Assembly: GCF_003340565.1 (NCBI RefSeq)
Contig: NZ_QPLK01000019.1
Span: 24,649 to 88,648 of the forward strand
Direction of reading: 5' to 3'
From: Rhodovulum sp. 12E13
GTDB lineage: Bacteria > Pseudomonadota > Alphaproteobacteria > Rhodobacterales > Rhodobacteraceae
Length of the DNA: 64,000 bases
The position numbers and the translations under genes were made by a program. This document shows positions 1 to 9,512 of this stretch, piece by piece (the first letter of the stretch is position 1; each line of letters begins with the position of its first letter). The notes beneath the pieces were generated by a model. That model was not told where the DNA came from and ran no database searches. It saw only the letters and a list, made by a program, of their open reading frames with translations.

Positions 1-273
1 GCCGGCGAGGCGCAGGCCCGACAGCGGCGCGGGTGCGGCGCCCGTACGCGCGGCGAGCGGTCGGGCCGGGTGGCACCGCCCATCGCGGCGGGCGCGATAT
101 TGGCCGCACGTCCGAGGTGACGCAGAGGCAGGCGCCGCGTCTGCATCTGGCAACGGCGCCATGCCGCGCTCTCCGGCGCTCAACGGCCCGGTCGCGCCGG
201 GCGGGCCACTGGGGAGAAAGACCGCCCCCGCGCCTTTCGGCAGAGCCTCGGTGTCGCACCGGCGACGCGCGGC

Positions 274-1659
274 TCAGAAGACGTTCGCGTTGCGCAAGCC
301 GCCGAGCGCGGCGGCGCACAGGGCGAAAGCCGCCGCGACGACCATCAGGGGCACGATCTGGAAGCCGCCGAGAATGGCGATCAGGCTCGCGGCAAGTGCC
401 GCCCCGCAGGACTGGCCGAACACCCGCGCGACCGACATCATCCCGCTGGCCCCGCCCGAGCGATCGAGGGGCGCGCTCGTCATGATGGTGCGGCTATTCG
501 GCGCCTGAAACAGCGAGAATCCCGCGCCGCACAGGGCGAGGCGCCACATGATGTCGGCGTTCGACGGAGCGGCGGGCAACGCCGCGATCAGCAGCAGCCC
601 GAGCGCGACGAGTCCCATCCCCGCCGCGCTCTGGATGGCACGATAGGGCCGGTCGGCCAGACGGCCCGCAATGGGGGCGAGCGCGGCGACGGCGATGGGC
701 CAGGGGGTCAGGAGCAGACCTGTCTCCGCAGGGCTGCGCCCGAGCACGTCGTGCAGGTAGAACGGCAGCGAGACAAGGGCGAGGAACTGCGCGGCGAAGG
801 ACGTGATCGAGGCCGAGATCGACAGGGCGAAGGGGCGATGCGCGAGCAGGTCCGTCGGCAGTAGCGGCGATGTCATCAGCCTCTGCCGACGCACCAGCGC
901 GGCGAAGGCGATAGCGGCCGCGCCCAGCTCGATCGTGCTCAGAACGACGGAGCCCCCTCGGCCGAACCCGCTGAGCCCGTAGATCGCCAGCCCGAACGCC
1001 AGGGCGTTGAGCACCGCGCTGACGATGTCGAACCGGTTGCCCCGCCCGGCGATGCGCGGCAGCGTCAGCGCGCCCGACAGCAGGATGCCCATGCAGATCG
1101 GCACATTCACGAGAAACAGCCAGTGCCACGATGCAACCGACAGGATGGCTCCTGCCACTGTCGGCCCGGCCGCTGCCGAGATACCGACCACCAGCGAGAT
1201 CGTGGCGATCCCGCGCCCGATCCCGTCGGCCGGCACGATATGGCGCACCATCGCACCGTTGATGCTCATGATCGCTCCGGCACCGATGCCCTGCACGATC
1301 CGCGCCGCGATCAGCGTCGCGATCGAGTCGGCCATCGCGCAGAAAAGCGAGGCAGCGCCGACGAGGGCCACGCCGGCAAAGTAGATCTTCCGGAACCCGA
1401 TCGCCTCGGCCAGAGACGCCATCGGCAACAGGCAGGCGACGACGGCGAGCTGGAACGCGGTCACCACCCAGATCGCCGTCGAGGGGGTGACCCCCTGCGC
1501 GGCGGCGATCGAGGGAAGCGCCACGTTCATCATCGAGGCATCGAGGACCGACAGCATAACCGCCGCACCCAGCGTGACGAAGGCGTAGAAGCGTTGCGGC
1601 TGCGGCAGGCCGCCATGCAGAGCCGCCTTCGGGCCATTCTCGGTTGTCGACAGGCTCAC
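274..1659 (-). CDS. MFS drug-efflux-type transporter (DHA2-like)
   Basis: A 461-residue inner-membrane protein made almost entirely of hydrophobic helices. The first helix carries the LDASMMNVALPSIA motif typical of the DHA2 (EmrB/QacA) drug:H+ antiporters, followed by the helix-4 RIVQGIGAGA motif and a WHWLFLVNVP segment, which are also family hallmarks. It probably exports a small molecule using the proton gradient; the substrate cannot be read from the sequence. The chosen start is GTG at 1659, preceded by a purine-rich stretch. The gene stands alone, with 121 bases between it and the end of the GntR gene transcribed in the same direction. Bases 1-273 beyond its stop show no gene. Confidence 0.85.
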   Translation of the reverse strand: MSLSTTENGPKAALHGGLPQPQRFYAFVTLGAAVMLSVLDASMMNVALPSIAAAQGVTPSTAIWVVTAFQLAVVACLLPMASLAEAIGFRKIYFAGVALVGAASLFCAMADSIATLIAARIVQGIGAGAIMSINGAMVRHIVPADGIGRGIATISLVVGISAAAGPTVAGAILSVASWHWLFLVNVPICMGILLSGALTLPRIAGRGNRFDIVSAVLNALAFGLAIYGLSGFGRGGSVVLSTIELGAAAIAFAALVRRQRLMTSPLLPTDLLAHRPFALSISASITSFAAQFLALVSLPFYLHDVLGRSPAETGLLLTPWPIAVAALAPIAGRLADRPYRAIQSAAGMGLVALGLLLIAALPAAPSNADIMWRLALCGAGFSLFQAPNSRTIMTSAPLDRSGGASGMMSVARVFGQSCGAALAASLIAILGGFQIVPLMVVAAAFALCAAALGGLRNANVF

Positions 1660-1780
1660 GTGTCCGCCCGCTCCCGTGATCCGCCCGCGGGCCGCGACTG
1701 GCTGCCGCCGCGCCCGGCTTCGGTGCGGTCCCTTGCATGACCCACCCGCCCCGCCTGCCCCGATGACACCCGGGCGGCGC

Positions 1781-2518
1781 TCAGCCCGCGACGCGCGTCG
1801 CGGGCGTCGGCTCTGCCTCGGCCCCGGCCTCGGCGATGTCTTCGCCCCGGTTGCGGCGCTCTATCTCGCGCCACTGCCGAACGATTCGCTGGCCGTTCTG
1901 ATAGACGTGTTCGGCCGTCAGCTCCTCGGCCCGGCGCTGCTGCCCGCGGCGCAGCGCGTCGAGTATTGCCTCGTGCGACGACTGGTTGACCGCCAGCGTC
2001 TCCGGGTCGATCCAGCGATAGCGGATCTCGCGCAGAACGGGGATGTCCCGCGTCCGCTGGATGGCCGCCACGACATAGGGGTTCTCGGCGGCCTCGTCGA
2101 TCCGCCAGTGGAAGGTCTCGTTGGTCTGCTCCCACAGTTGAAACTCGGCCTGAGTCCAGATCCCGTCGTCGAGCAGTTCGCGCCCCGAGCGGACGAGCGC
2201 GCGGAGCCGGTCGAGCCCCTCCTCGCCGAGGCCGTTCTGCGTGGCCAGACGGGCCGCCAGCCCCGACAGCGTCGACCGGAGCTCGTAGATCTTCACGATA
2301 TCCTCCGAGGTGAAGACCTGCACCGTGAAGCCGCTGTTCGGCGTGTAGTGCAGCAGCCCCTCGCTCGACAAAACCGAGAGCGCAGCCCGGACCGGTGTCC
2401 GCGATACCCCGAGATTCCGCGCAAGTTCGATCTCGTTCATGCGCGTGCCGGCCGCGAATTCCCCCTCGAGGATACCCTCCCGGATCCGCCGCTCGATCAT
2501 CTGGCTGCGTGTCGCCAT
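1781..2518 (-). CDS. GntR family (FCD-type) transcriptional regulator
   Basis: A 245-residue regulator. The N-terminal winged helix (about residues 8-70) includes the conserved stretch ELARNLGVSRTPVRAAL, and an all-helical C-terminal ligand domain of the FadR/FCD type follows, with the usual ERR...E and H residues. It is the last gene of the run that begins with the peptide-binding protein at 9117, 114 bases after the cysteine hydrolase gene. It therefore probably controls that operon in response to a small organic acid or amide. ATTG-N4-CAAT palindromes in the 9118-9512 promoter region are candidate operators. The effector is unknown. Confidence 0.88.
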   Translation of the reverse strand: MATRSQMIERRIREGILEGEFAAGTRMNEIELARNLGVSRTPVRAALSVLSSEGLLHYTPNSGFTVQVFTSEDIVKIYELRSTLSGLAARLATQNGLGEEGLDRLRALVRSGRELLDDGIWTQAEFQLWEQTNETFHWRIDEAAENPYVVAAIQRTRDIPVLREIRYRWIDPETLAVNQSSHEAILDALRRGQQRRAEELTAEHVYQNGQRIVRQWREIERRNRGEDIAEAGAEAEPTPATRVAG

Positions 2519-2632
2519 GGTGCGTCCTTCTCCTCCCTCGCAGGGCCGCCAGACCGGGCCGGGGCGCAGCCCGTCCCCTCGCCCGGGCGGCGGGCGCGCC
2601 CCCGGCAGATCGGCCGGAGGCGCGGACCGGGC

Positions 2633-3343
2633 TCATTGCGCGGCTGCCTGCGTCACGTTTGCCTGCACTGTATCTATCAGGCTTTCTGTATCCATCACGT
2701 CGCCGAAGGTGGCGTAGAAGGCAGTCAGCGCGGCATTGTGCTCGGCATCGGTCATGGCCGCGTTCCCGTCGGACACCATGATCGTCTTGTAATTCAGCAT
2801 CATGGCGTCGCGCGCGGTCGACTCGCAGCACACGCTCGTCACCGTGCCGGTGACGATCACGGTTTCGATACCGGCCGCCTGCAGCCGCTCGTGCAGATCC
2901 GACGAGCCCTGGATCAGCGCCGAGAAGCGGTGCTTGAGCACGGTCTCGTCCTCGGGTTTCACCACGAGCTCGGGATAGAGCTCGTGGCCCACCGCCCCTT
3001 CCACCATGTTGGCCTGCCGTTGCGCGGCACGCTCGGCATCGTGGCCGGTCATGGCGAACCAGTGAGACCATGCCTCGCGGCTCTCGTCGGTGATCGTGTT
3101 GCGGATCCAGAAAACCTTGCCGCCCGTCGCGCGCACCGCCTCGGCCAGACGATTGACGTTCGGCACGATGTCGACGCAGCCGGGGACGAAGGCGGCGGCG
3201 TGCTCTTCCACCATGAAGGCGTTCTGCAGGTCGACGACGAGCAGCGCCGTCTTCGCCGGGTCGAGGTCGTCGTGGATATGTACCTTGCCGCGGCGCTCTA
3301 CCACGCGCTCGACGATGTAGTCGGGGATTTTCACCTCGTGCAT
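2633..3343 (-). CDS. Cysteine hydrolase, isochorismatase-like fold
   Basis: A 236-residue protein of the isochorismatase/cysteine hydrolase superfamily (nicotinamidase, N-carbamoylsarcosine amidase, ureidoacrylate and biuret hydrolases). The Asp-Lys-Cys triad is visible: D38 in ALLVVDLQ, K137 in VLKHRF and C172 in TVTSVCCEST, with the usual cis-peptide region just before the cysteine. It most likely hydrolyses an amide or carbamoyl bond in the cytoplasm. The frame stays open far upstream, but the ATG at 3343, preceded by a GGAGAA ribosome site, begins the conserved domain. It lies 38 bases after the transporter ATPase gene. The exact substrate cannot be told. Confidence 0.85.
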   Translation of the reverse strand: MHEVKIPDYIVERVVERRGKVHIHDDLDPAKTALLVVDLQNAFMVEEHAAAFVPGCVDIVPNVNRLAEAVRATGGKVFWIRNTITDESREAWSHWFAMTGHDAERAAQRQANMVEGAVGHELYPELVVKPEDETVLKHRFSALIQGSSDLHERLQAAGIETVIVTGTVTSVCCESTARDAMMLNYKTIMVSDGNAAMTDAEHNAALTAFYATFGDVMDTESLIDTVQANVTQAAAQ

Positions 3344-3381
3344 TGGTATTCTCCTTTCTCTCTCTCTGCTGGGATGGGGCG

Positions 3382-4383
3382 TCAGGCGGGGGCTGCGGCC
3401 GCCGCGGCGGGCCGCGCCGCGGCGAGCCGGGCGCACCTCGCGCTGCGGCCGGGGCCGACTTCCTCGACCGGCGGCAGTGCGGCGCGGCAGGCGTCGACCG
3501 CGAAGCGGCAGCGCGGGGCGAAGGCGCAGCCCGGCGGCAAGGCGGCGAGGTCGGGCGGGCTGCCGGGGATCGCCTCGATGTCGCGGTCGCGCGGCTGGCC
3601 GCGCACGGTCGAGGACAGCATGCCGATCGTGTAGGGGTGGCGCGGGTCGAGAAGGACGTCGCGCGCCGGACCGTATTCCACGATCCGGCCGGCATACATC
3701 ACCGCCACCTTGTCGGCGATCTGCGCCGCCACGCCGAGGTCGTGGGTGACGAAGACGATTCCCATGCCGATCTCTGCCTGCAGGCGCTTGAGCAGGACGA
3801 GCACCTGGATCTGCACCGTCGCGTCGAGCGCCGTTGTCGGCTCGTCGGCCAGAAGCAGCTTCGGCTGGCAGGACAGGGCGAGCGCGATCATCGCCCGCTG
3901 GCGCAACCCGCCCGACAGTTCGTGCGGATAGGCGCGCAAGCGCCGCTCGGGCGACGGGATGCGCACCAGCTTCAGCAGCTCGAGCGCCCGCGCCTCGGCC
4001 TCGGCGCGGCTCGCGCCGCGATGGCGGCGGACCGTCTCGGCGATCTGGTCGCCGATGGTGAAGACCGGGTCGAGCGCCGTCATCGGCTCCTGAAACACCA
4101 TCGACACGGTGTCGCCCCGCAGCGCGTTGAGTGCGCGGTCCCCGAGCGACAGCACGTCGTTCCCGTCGAGCCCGATCCGGCCCGATATCTCCGCGCGGCG
4201 CTCCGGCAGCAGGCGCATCAGTGCCCGCATCGTCACCGACTTGCCCGACCCGGACTCGCCGATGATGCAGAGCACCTCGCCTGCGGCGAGCGAGAAAGAG
4301 ACGTCGTCGACCGCTGTCGCCGAACTCCTGCGGCTGTGGAACCGGACGGTCAGGCCCCGCACGTCGAGCAGCGGGGCGGTCAT
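3382..4383 (-). CDS. Dipeptide/oligopeptide ABC transporter ATPase (DppD type)
   Basis: A 333-residue ABC ATPase of the OppD/DppD class. It has Walker A (GESGSGKS), a Q-loop, the signature LSGGLRQR, Walker B (LLLADEPT) and an H-switch. The C-terminal Opp extension has four cysteines near residues 286-315 of the kind that bind an Fe-S cluster in this family. It pairs with the DppF-type ATPase encoded just upstream, whose stop overlaps its start by ATGA, and it powers import by the two permeases at 5.5-7.4 kb. The D subunit follows F here, the reverse of the classical dpp order. Confidence 0.92.
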   Translation of the reverse strand: MTAPLLDVRGLTVRFHSRRSSATAVDDVSFSLAAGEVLCIIGESGSGKSVTMRALMRLLPERRAEISGRIGLDGNDVLSLGDRALNALRGDTVSMVFQEPMTALDPVFTIGDQIAETVRRHRGASRAEAEARALELLKLVRIPSPERRLRAYPHELSGGLRQRAMIALALSCQPKLLLADEPTTALDATVQIQVLVLLKRLQAEIGMGIVFVTHDLGVAAQIADKVAVMYAGRIVEYGPARDVLLDPRHPYTIGMLSSTVRGQPRDRDIEAIPGSPPDLAALPPGCAFAPRCRFAVDACRAALPPVEEVGPGRSARCARLAAARPAAAAAAPA

Positions 4384-5543
4384 CGGGCCGCTCCCTGCGC
4401 GCGCTTCGCCGGCATCGGCGCCGGCGCGGCATTGAGTGGTGTCACCGGCGGATCGCCGTGCCGGCTGTGCCCCGATCCGGGATCGTGCATGTGGCAGGCG
4501 ACGCCGTGCGCCTCCGGCCCCTCGGCCGCGCTCAGCCGGGGCGCCTGCGCCGTGCAGACCGCTTCTGCGAACGGGCAGCGCGTGTGGAACCGGCAGCCTG
4601 ACGGTGGGTCGATCGGGTTCGGCGGATCGCCCGCGATCGGTGCCTCGGTCAGCCGCTCGGCCGGATCGGTCGACAGCTGCGAGGCCAGCAGGGCCTGCGT
4701 GTAGGGGTGGCGGGCGGCGGAATAGATCCGGTCGACGGGCCCGATCTCGACCACCTCGCCGAGATACATCACCAGCACCCGGTCCGAGATGTATTGCACG
4801 ACGTGCAGGTCGTGCGAGATGAACAGGTAGGTCAGGCTGAGGCGCGTCCGCAGATGGCGCAGCAGGTTCAGCACCTGCGCCTCGACCGACTTGTCGAGCG
4901 CCGAGACCGCCTCGTCGAGGATCAGCATGCGCGGCTCGAGCGCCAGCGCGCGGGCGATGTTGACCCGCTGCTTCTGGCCACCCGACAATTCGTGAGGATA
5001 GCGATGCGCGAACATCTCGGCGGGCAGACCCACCTTGTCGAGCAGGTCGCGCGCCGTGGCGCGCGCCGTGTGTCGAGGTGCGCCGTGCACGCGCGGCCCG
5101 TAGGCGACCGAATCCTCGATGGGCATGCGGGGATTGAGCGACGAGGAGGAGTCCTGGAAGACCATCTGCATGTTGCGCCGCAGGTCACGGAGCGACAGGC
5201 CCTGGCGCTGTCCCACCGGATCGCCGTCGAAGATCAGTTCGCCCCTGTCGGGAGGGATCAGATGCATCAGCAGCCGCGCGAGGGTGGACTTGCCGCAGCC
5301 GGACTCGCCGACGACGCCCAGCGTCTCGCCCTTTCCCACCGCAAAGGAGACGCCATCCACCGCCTTCACCGTGGCGACCGTCGTGTTCAGCAGCCCGCCC
5401 TTGATCGGGAAGTGCTTGTGCAGGTCGCGCACGATCAGCAGGGGCTGGCGCGCGCCGCCCCGGTCGCGCGGATCGCGCTTGGGCACCTCGTGCAGGGCGG
5501 GGGCGGTGGCGGCGGGGGTCGTTGTCTGGTCGAACAGGGTCAT
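4380..5543 (-). CDS. Dipeptide/oligopeptide ABC transporter ATPase (DppF type)
   Basis: A 387-residue ABC ATPase of the OppF/DppF class. The strand opens with the typical LHKHFPIKGG element and continues with Walker A (GESGCGKS), the signature LSGGQKQR, Walker B (LILDEAVSALD) and the C-terminal Opp domain with cysteines in RFHTRCPF. The start at 5543 follows a GAGGAAA ribosome site; the frame is open further upstream, but that part matches nothing. The gene sits 10 bases after the permease gene and overlaps the next ATPase gene by four bases. The ATPase acts at the inner face of the membrane. Confidence 0.92.
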   Translation of the reverse strand: MTLFDQTTTPAATAPALHEVPKRDPRDRGGARQPLLIVRDLHKHFPIKGGLLNTTVATVKAVDGVSFAVGKGETLGVVGESGCGKSTLARLLMHLIPPDRGELIFDGDPVGQRQGLSLRDLRRNMQMVFQDSSSSLNPRMPIEDSVAYGPRVHGAPRHTARATARDLLDKVGLPAEMFAHRYPHELSGGQKQRVNIARALALEPRMLILDEAVSALDKSVEAQVLNLLRHLRTRLSLTYLFISHDLHVVQYISDRVLVMYLGEVVEIGPVDRIYSAARHPYTQALLASQLSTDPAERLTEAPIAGDPPNPIDPPSGCRFHTRCPFAEAVCTAQAPRLSAAEGPEAHGVACHMHDPGSGHSRHGDPPVTPLNAAPAPMPAKRAQGAAR

Positions 5544-5553
5544 GGCAGTTTCC

Positions 5554-6450
5554 TCAGGCCTTGACGTCCATCGCGTGGCGGAGACCGTCGCTGACGAGGT
5601 TGAACGAGAGCGACATGACGAAGATGGCGATACCGGGCAGCGCACAGACCAGCGGCTGCACGTAGACGGCCTGCCGCAGGCTCGAGAGCATCGCGCCCCA
5701 GTCGGCCACCGGCGGCGAGACGCCGAGGCCGAGAAACGACAGGCCGGCCGAGAGCAGGATCGACACCGAGACGAGGCTGGAGGCGTAGATGAAGATCGGC
5801 GGCAGCACGTTGCCGATGACGTGTGCGCGAATGATCGAGTGTGTCGGCGCCCCGCTTGCCCGCGCCGCCTCGACGAAGTCGACCGATCGGATCTGGCTCG
5901 TCGCCGTCTCGGCCACCCGGCAGAGCGAGGGAATGAAGACGAGCGTCAGCGCGACGAGGCCGCTCGCGATCCCCCCGCCCAGCGTGCCCGAGATGGCGAC
6001 GGCGAGCAGCACGGAGGGAAAGGCGTAGAAGACGTCCATCACCCGCATGATCGCGGTGTTGACCAGCCCCCCGAGGAAGCCGGCCAGGACGCCGAGCGTG
6101 CCGCCGATGGCCACGGCGAGCAGCACCGGCAGCACCCCCATCATGATCGAGACGCGCCCGCCGTAGAGCAGCCGGCTGAGCATGTCGCGGCCAAGTTCGT
6201 CGGTGCCCAGCGGATGCTCCTCGAAGCCTACCGGTTTCAGCCGCTTGAGCATGCTCGTCTCGTAGGGGTCGTGCGGCGCGAGGACCGGCGCGAGCAGCGC
6301 TGCGACCGCCGCCAGAAGGATCACGCAGAGAAAGAAGACCGTGACCGGGTCGTGCCGCAGGCGCTCCGCGACCGAGCTCCAGTAGCCGCGTCGGGCGGGG
6401 CCGGCAGGCGCCCCGGCCTGCGCGGTGGTGATCGTGGCATCGGCGGGCAT
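5554..6450 (-). CDS. Dipeptide ABC transporter permease (DppC type)
   Basis: A 298-residue inner-membrane permease with about six membrane helices. An N-terminal OppC_N segment is followed by the LGTDELGRDMLSRLLYGGRVS motif region (residues about 78-98) that marks DppC/OppC proteins. The EAA loop (EAARASGAPTHSIIRAHVIGN) near residues 186-206 contacts the ATPases. It forms the translocation channel with the DppB-type subunit encoded 13 bases upstream. The substrate is probably a short peptide or another oligomeric nitrogen compound. Confidence 0.92.
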   Translation of the reverse strand: MPADATITTAQAGAPAGPARRGYWSSVAERLRHDPVTVFFLCVILLAAVAALLAPVLAPHDPYETSMLKRLKPVGFEEHPLGTDELGRDMLSRLLYGGRVSIMMGVLPVLLAVAIGGTLGVLAGFLGGLVNTAIMRVMDVFYAFPSVLLAVAISGTLGGGIASGLVALTLVFIPSLCRVAETATSQIRSVDFVEAARASGAPTHSIIRAHVIGNVLPPIFIYASSLVSVSILLSAGLSFLGLGVSPPVADWGAMLSSLRQAVYVQPLVCALPGIAIFVMSLSFNLVSDGLRHAMDVKA

Positions 6451-6463
6451 GGGCGTCTCCCGT

Positions 6464-7420
6464 TCAGGCGCGCGACATGCGCGGGTCGACGAGCGTCTGC
6501 AGCAGGTCGACGATCAGGTTGATCAGGACGAAGGTGAGGGCGAGGAACAGGATCGTGCCCTGCAGCAGCGGAATGTCCCGGGTCAGGATGGCCTTCGACA
6601 TCAGAAGGCCCGTGCCCGGCCAGGTGAAGACGGTCTCGATCAGGATCGACCCGCCGATCAGGTAGCCCAGCTGAAGGCCCATCACCGCCAGGATCTGGGG
6701 CAGCGCGTTCTTCACCGCGTGCACGAGGATACGGGTGTTCGACAGCCCCTTCGCCCGCAGCACCTGCACGAAGTCCTGGCTGAGAATGTCGGCGACCGCC
6801 GAGCGGGTGGAGCGGGTGACGACGCCCAGCGGGATCATCGCCATCGTAACGACCGGCAGCACCGCGTATTTCAGGCTGTCCCAGTCCAGCCAGTCGAAGT
6901 TCTCCGAGCCCGTCGCGCCCATGCCGGTGGCCGGCAGCCAGCGCAGGTTCACCGCGAAGACGATCACCAGCACGATCCCCATCCAGTAGTTCGGCACCGA
7001 GACACCGACGGTGGAAATCGAGGTCGCGATCCGGTCGATAGGGCGGCCGACATTGTAGGCGGCCAGCGTCCCCAGGGTGAAGGCCACCGCGAAGGCGAGC
7101 GTCACCGCGATGAGCGCGATGGCCAGCGTGTTGGCGAAGGCACGAGTGACATCCTCGAGCACCGGGCGGTTGGTCTGCAGCGAGGTGCCGAGATCGCCGG
7201 TCAGCGCGCGTCCGAGCCAGTCGAAATACTGGAACACCAGCGGCTTGTCGAACCCGTAGAGGCGCTTGATCGCCGCGATGTCCTCTTCGGTGGCGTCGGC
7301 GGGGATGAGCGACTGCACCGGGTCGCCAGGGGCGAGGTAGACCAGCGCGAAGCAGATCACCGAGACGCCGAGGGCGATCGGGATTGCGTAGAGCAGACGG
7401 TGCAGGGCGTAGATCCACAT
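6464..7420 (-). CDS. Dipeptide ABC transporter permease (DppB type)
   Basis: A 318-residue inner-membrane permease with about six helices. It has the typical start MWIYALHRLLYAIPI and a periplasmic loop containing GLDKPL-like residues (GFDKPLVFQYFDWL). The EAA loop QDFVQVLRAKGLSNTRILVHA lies near residue 215. The frame extends far upstream into the binding-protein region, but the ATG at 7420, preceded by GGAGAG, gives the family-typical N-terminus. A long hairpin separates it from the binding-protein gene. Confidence 0.92.
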   Translation of the reverse strand: MWIYALHRLLYAIPIALGVSVICFALVYLAPGDPVQSLIPADATEEDIAAIKRLYGFDKPLVFQYFDWLGRALTGDLGTSLQTNRPVLEDVTRAFANTLAIALIAVTLAFAVAFTLGTLAAYNVGRPIDRIATSISTVGVSVPNYWMGIVLVIVFAVNLRWLPATGMGATGSENFDWLDWDSLKYAVLPVVTMAMIPLGVVTRSTRSAVADILSQDFVQVLRAKGLSNTRILVHAVKNALPQILAVMGLQLGYLIGGSILIETVFTWPGTGLLMSKAILTRDIPLLQGTILFLALTFVLINLIVDLLQTLVDPRMSRA

Positions 7421-7471
7421 GGGGTCTCTCCTGTGGGAGCGGGCGGCCGGCGGTCCTGAAGGCGGCGGCGA

Positions 7472-7502
7472 GGGGCGGGCGCGCCGGCCTCGCGCCCGCC
7501 CC
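7472..7502 (-). promoter_or_regulatory. Intercistronic hairpin after peptide-binding-protein gene
   Basis: A perfect 12-base-pair stem: GGGGCGGGCGCG at 7472-7483 and its complement at 7491-7502, with a 7-base loop. It lies between the stop of the binding-protein gene (7525) and the DppB start (7420). No T-run follows, so it is more likely a 3' RNA-stabilising or attenuating hairpin than a full terminator. Confidence 0.6.
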
Positions 7503-7524
7503 GGCAAGGCGCCGCCGCGCGCCG

Positions 7525-9117
7525 TTACTCCACCCGGATCGGGGTGATGTCCTGGAACCAGCTCTGCGCCTGAACGAACCCCTTCACGTTGGGCGCCATC
7601 GCCCGCGGATTGAGGTCGGACACGATGAACAGGTTCGCCCCGTCGGCCACCGCGATCTCGTGGGCCTGCGTTATCAGCGCGGACTGCTTCTCGGGGTCGA
7701 AGGTCTCGAGCGCCTCGGCGAGCAGGGCCTCCACCTCCTCGTTGTGGTATCCGCCCCAGTTCGAGCCGCCGGGGGTCTGGAACTTCTTCATGAAGCTCTT
7801 GACGAACTGCAGCGGCTCCATCGTCGCCGAGGAAAAGTTGATCGCGTCGTACTGTTCGTGGTTCACCGCCCCCTGGATGAAGATGCCGATCATGGTGTTC
7901 CAGTCCATGACCTCGAAGTTGACCTCGAAGCCGGCCTCCTCCAGCTGAGACTGGACAAGCTCGTTCATCGGCAGCGGCTGCATCTGGCCCGAGCCCGAGG
8001 TCGAGATGCCCACGTTGATCTCGCAAGGCAGGCACCCCGCCTCTTCCAGCAGCGCGCGCGCCTTCTCGGGATCGTGGGAATAGCGCATCGGGTCGCCGAA
8101 ATCGGTCTGGTTCGGCGTGTAGGCGCCGTAGGCCGGGATCGCGGTGCCGTTGAGCAGCGCCACCACTTCCTCGCGGTTCACGGCCCAGTTGGCCGCCTGG
8201 CGGATCCTGGGATCGGCGAAGGGGCCGCGCAGGTGGTTGAAGCGGTAGGGCCAGTAATGCGGGTATTCGTTCGTGACGACCTGCATCCCCGCCCCCTCGA
8301 GCGCCGGGATCATGTCGGGCGAGGGCGCCTCGACGAAATTCACCTGCCCCGCCAGCAAAGCGGCGGCCCGCGTCGTCGCCTCGGGCATCGGCAGGAGCAC
8401 GAGACGGTCGTGCTGCGGCATGCGATCGGGATTCCAGTAGTCGGGGTTGGGCACCAGTTCGAGCCGCTCGGTCGGCACGGCCGAGTCGAACAGATAGGGC
8501 CCCGTCCCCGCCGGCGCCTTGGCATACTCGGCGCGGTCGTTGCCGGCCGCTTCGTAGGCACAGGGCGACACCATCAGCACGTAAAGCAGGTTGTAGTCGA
8601 ACAGCGACTCGATGTCCTGCGTGTGCAGCGCGAACGTCATCTCGTCGATCTTCTCGACCTCGGCGACCGTCGAGACGCGCGACCGGGCGCGGGCGAAGTC
8701 GACCGGGTTGAACGAGGGGTGGCTCTCGTCGGTCAACCGCGAGAAATTCCACACCGCGGCGTCGGCGTTCCACGGGCACCCGTCGTGAAAGGTGACGCCC
8801 TCGCGCAGCTCGAAGATCCAGCGCCTGGGATCGCTCTCGTCGACGTCCCACGACGTCGCGAGGCCGGGCATCGCGACGGCCTCGGCGTCCGAGCGCGACA
8901 GGTCCCATGCCACGAGGCCCTCGTAGATCGAGTAGCCCACGAAACGCCAGCCCTCGAAGCCCTGATCGGGCATACCCGCCCAGTCGGGCAGGTCGCCCGC
9001 GGTCATGGCGACGGTGAGCGTGCCCTGCGCGGACGAGGCGCCCGCCACTGCGCCGGCCAGCGCGGCAGCGGCGGCGACACGGTGCAGCCCGCGTCCGAAG
9101 AAGGTGTCGTGCAGCAT
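7525..9117 (-). CDS. Peptide-type ABC transporter substrate-binding protein
   Basis: A 530-residue periplasmic binding protein of the SBP_bac_5 (DppA/OppA) family. The N-terminal segment (residues 1-30) is a Sec signal peptide with a hydrophobic alanine-rich core ending near GASSAQG. The mature part carries family landmarks such as LREGVTFHDGCPWNADAAVWNF and an RFNHLRGPFADPRIRQA segment. The start at 9117 follows an AAGGGGA ribosome site; upstream in-frame codons do not encode a signal peptide. It is the first gene of the operon and delivers ligand to the DppBC channel. The true ligand could be a peptide, or another compound such as a ureide or glycoside. Confidence 0.92.
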   Translation of the reverse strand: MLHDTFFGRGLHRVAAAAALAGAVAGASSAQGTLTVAMTAGDLPDWAGMPDQGFEGWRFVGYSIYEGLVAWDLSRSDAEAVAMPGLATSWDVDESDPRRWIFELREGVTFHDGCPWNADAAVWNFSRLTDESHPSFNPVDFARARSRVSTVAEVEKIDEMTFALHTQDIESLFDYNLLYVLMVSPCAYEAAGNDRAEYAKAPAGTGPYLFDSAVPTERLELVPNPDYWNPDRMPQHDRLVLLPMPEATTRAAALLAGQVNFVEAPSPDMIPALEGAGMQVVTNEYPHYWPYRFNHLRGPFADPRIRQAANWAVNREEVVALLNGTAIPAYGAYTPNQTDFGDPMRYSHDPEKARALLEEAGCLPCEINVGISTSGSGQMQPLPMNELVQSQLEEAGFEVNFEVMDWNTMIGIFIQGAVNHEQYDAINFSSATMEPLQFVKSFMKKFQTPGGSNWGGYHNEEVEALLAEALETFDPEKQSALITQAHEIAVADGANLFIVSDLNPRAMAPNVKGFVQAQSWFQDITPIRVE

Positions 9118-9222
9118 TGCGGTCCCCTTGTCTGTCACGGGCCCGGCAGACGGGCCCCTTCTTGCGGTCAGGCGTCTCCACTGCGGGCCGCGAGGCCGCT
9201 CCGGAAAACGCCCACCCATCAG

Positions 9223-9236
9223 GATTGTGCGCAATC
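9223..9236. promoter_or_regulatory. Candidate GntR/FCD operator 1
   Basis: The palindrome GATTGTGCGCAATC has five-base arms and a four-base centre and lies 106 bases upstream of the binding-protein start. ATTG-N4-CAAT symmetry is common for operators of FCD-type GntR regulators, and such a regulator is encoded at the end of this operon. The rest of the 9118-9512 gap holds the divergent promoters and no gene. Confidence 0.4.
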
Positions 9237-9442
9237 TATCTCGCAAGCCCCTTTCGCACACATGAGGCCAAAAACGCCCCCGCACGCCGCGCACTTCGGT
9301 CAATTCTGCGGCAGACTGGAAGGCGCCTGCTCATTTTGCTGACTGGAAAGGGATTTTCCCGATCAACGAACGCAGATCGAACTGCCGCACCGCCGCGACA
9401 TGGCGTATCGCTGAGTCGGCCGGCTCGATCGCGCCAAACTTG

Positions 9443-9454
9443 ATTGCATACAAC
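9443..9454. promoter_or_regulatory. Candidate GntR/FCD operator 2
   Basis: ATTGCATACAAC, a near-palindrome with the same ATTG-N4-CAA pattern as the site at 9223-9236, lies 58 bases upstream of the asparaginase-like gene start. Two similar sites flanking a divergent promoter region would allow one regulator to control both directions. Confidence 0.35.
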
Positions 9455-9512
9455 GCAACCCTTGCGCGTGCGCTCGACCGCTCCCGCAGGCGTCAAAACG
9501 GAGGACGATTCC

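Noticed and set aside
1..508. Plus-strand frames at the window start
   Set aside because: They are arginine-rich chance frames overlapping the end of the MFS gene; no homology pattern seen.
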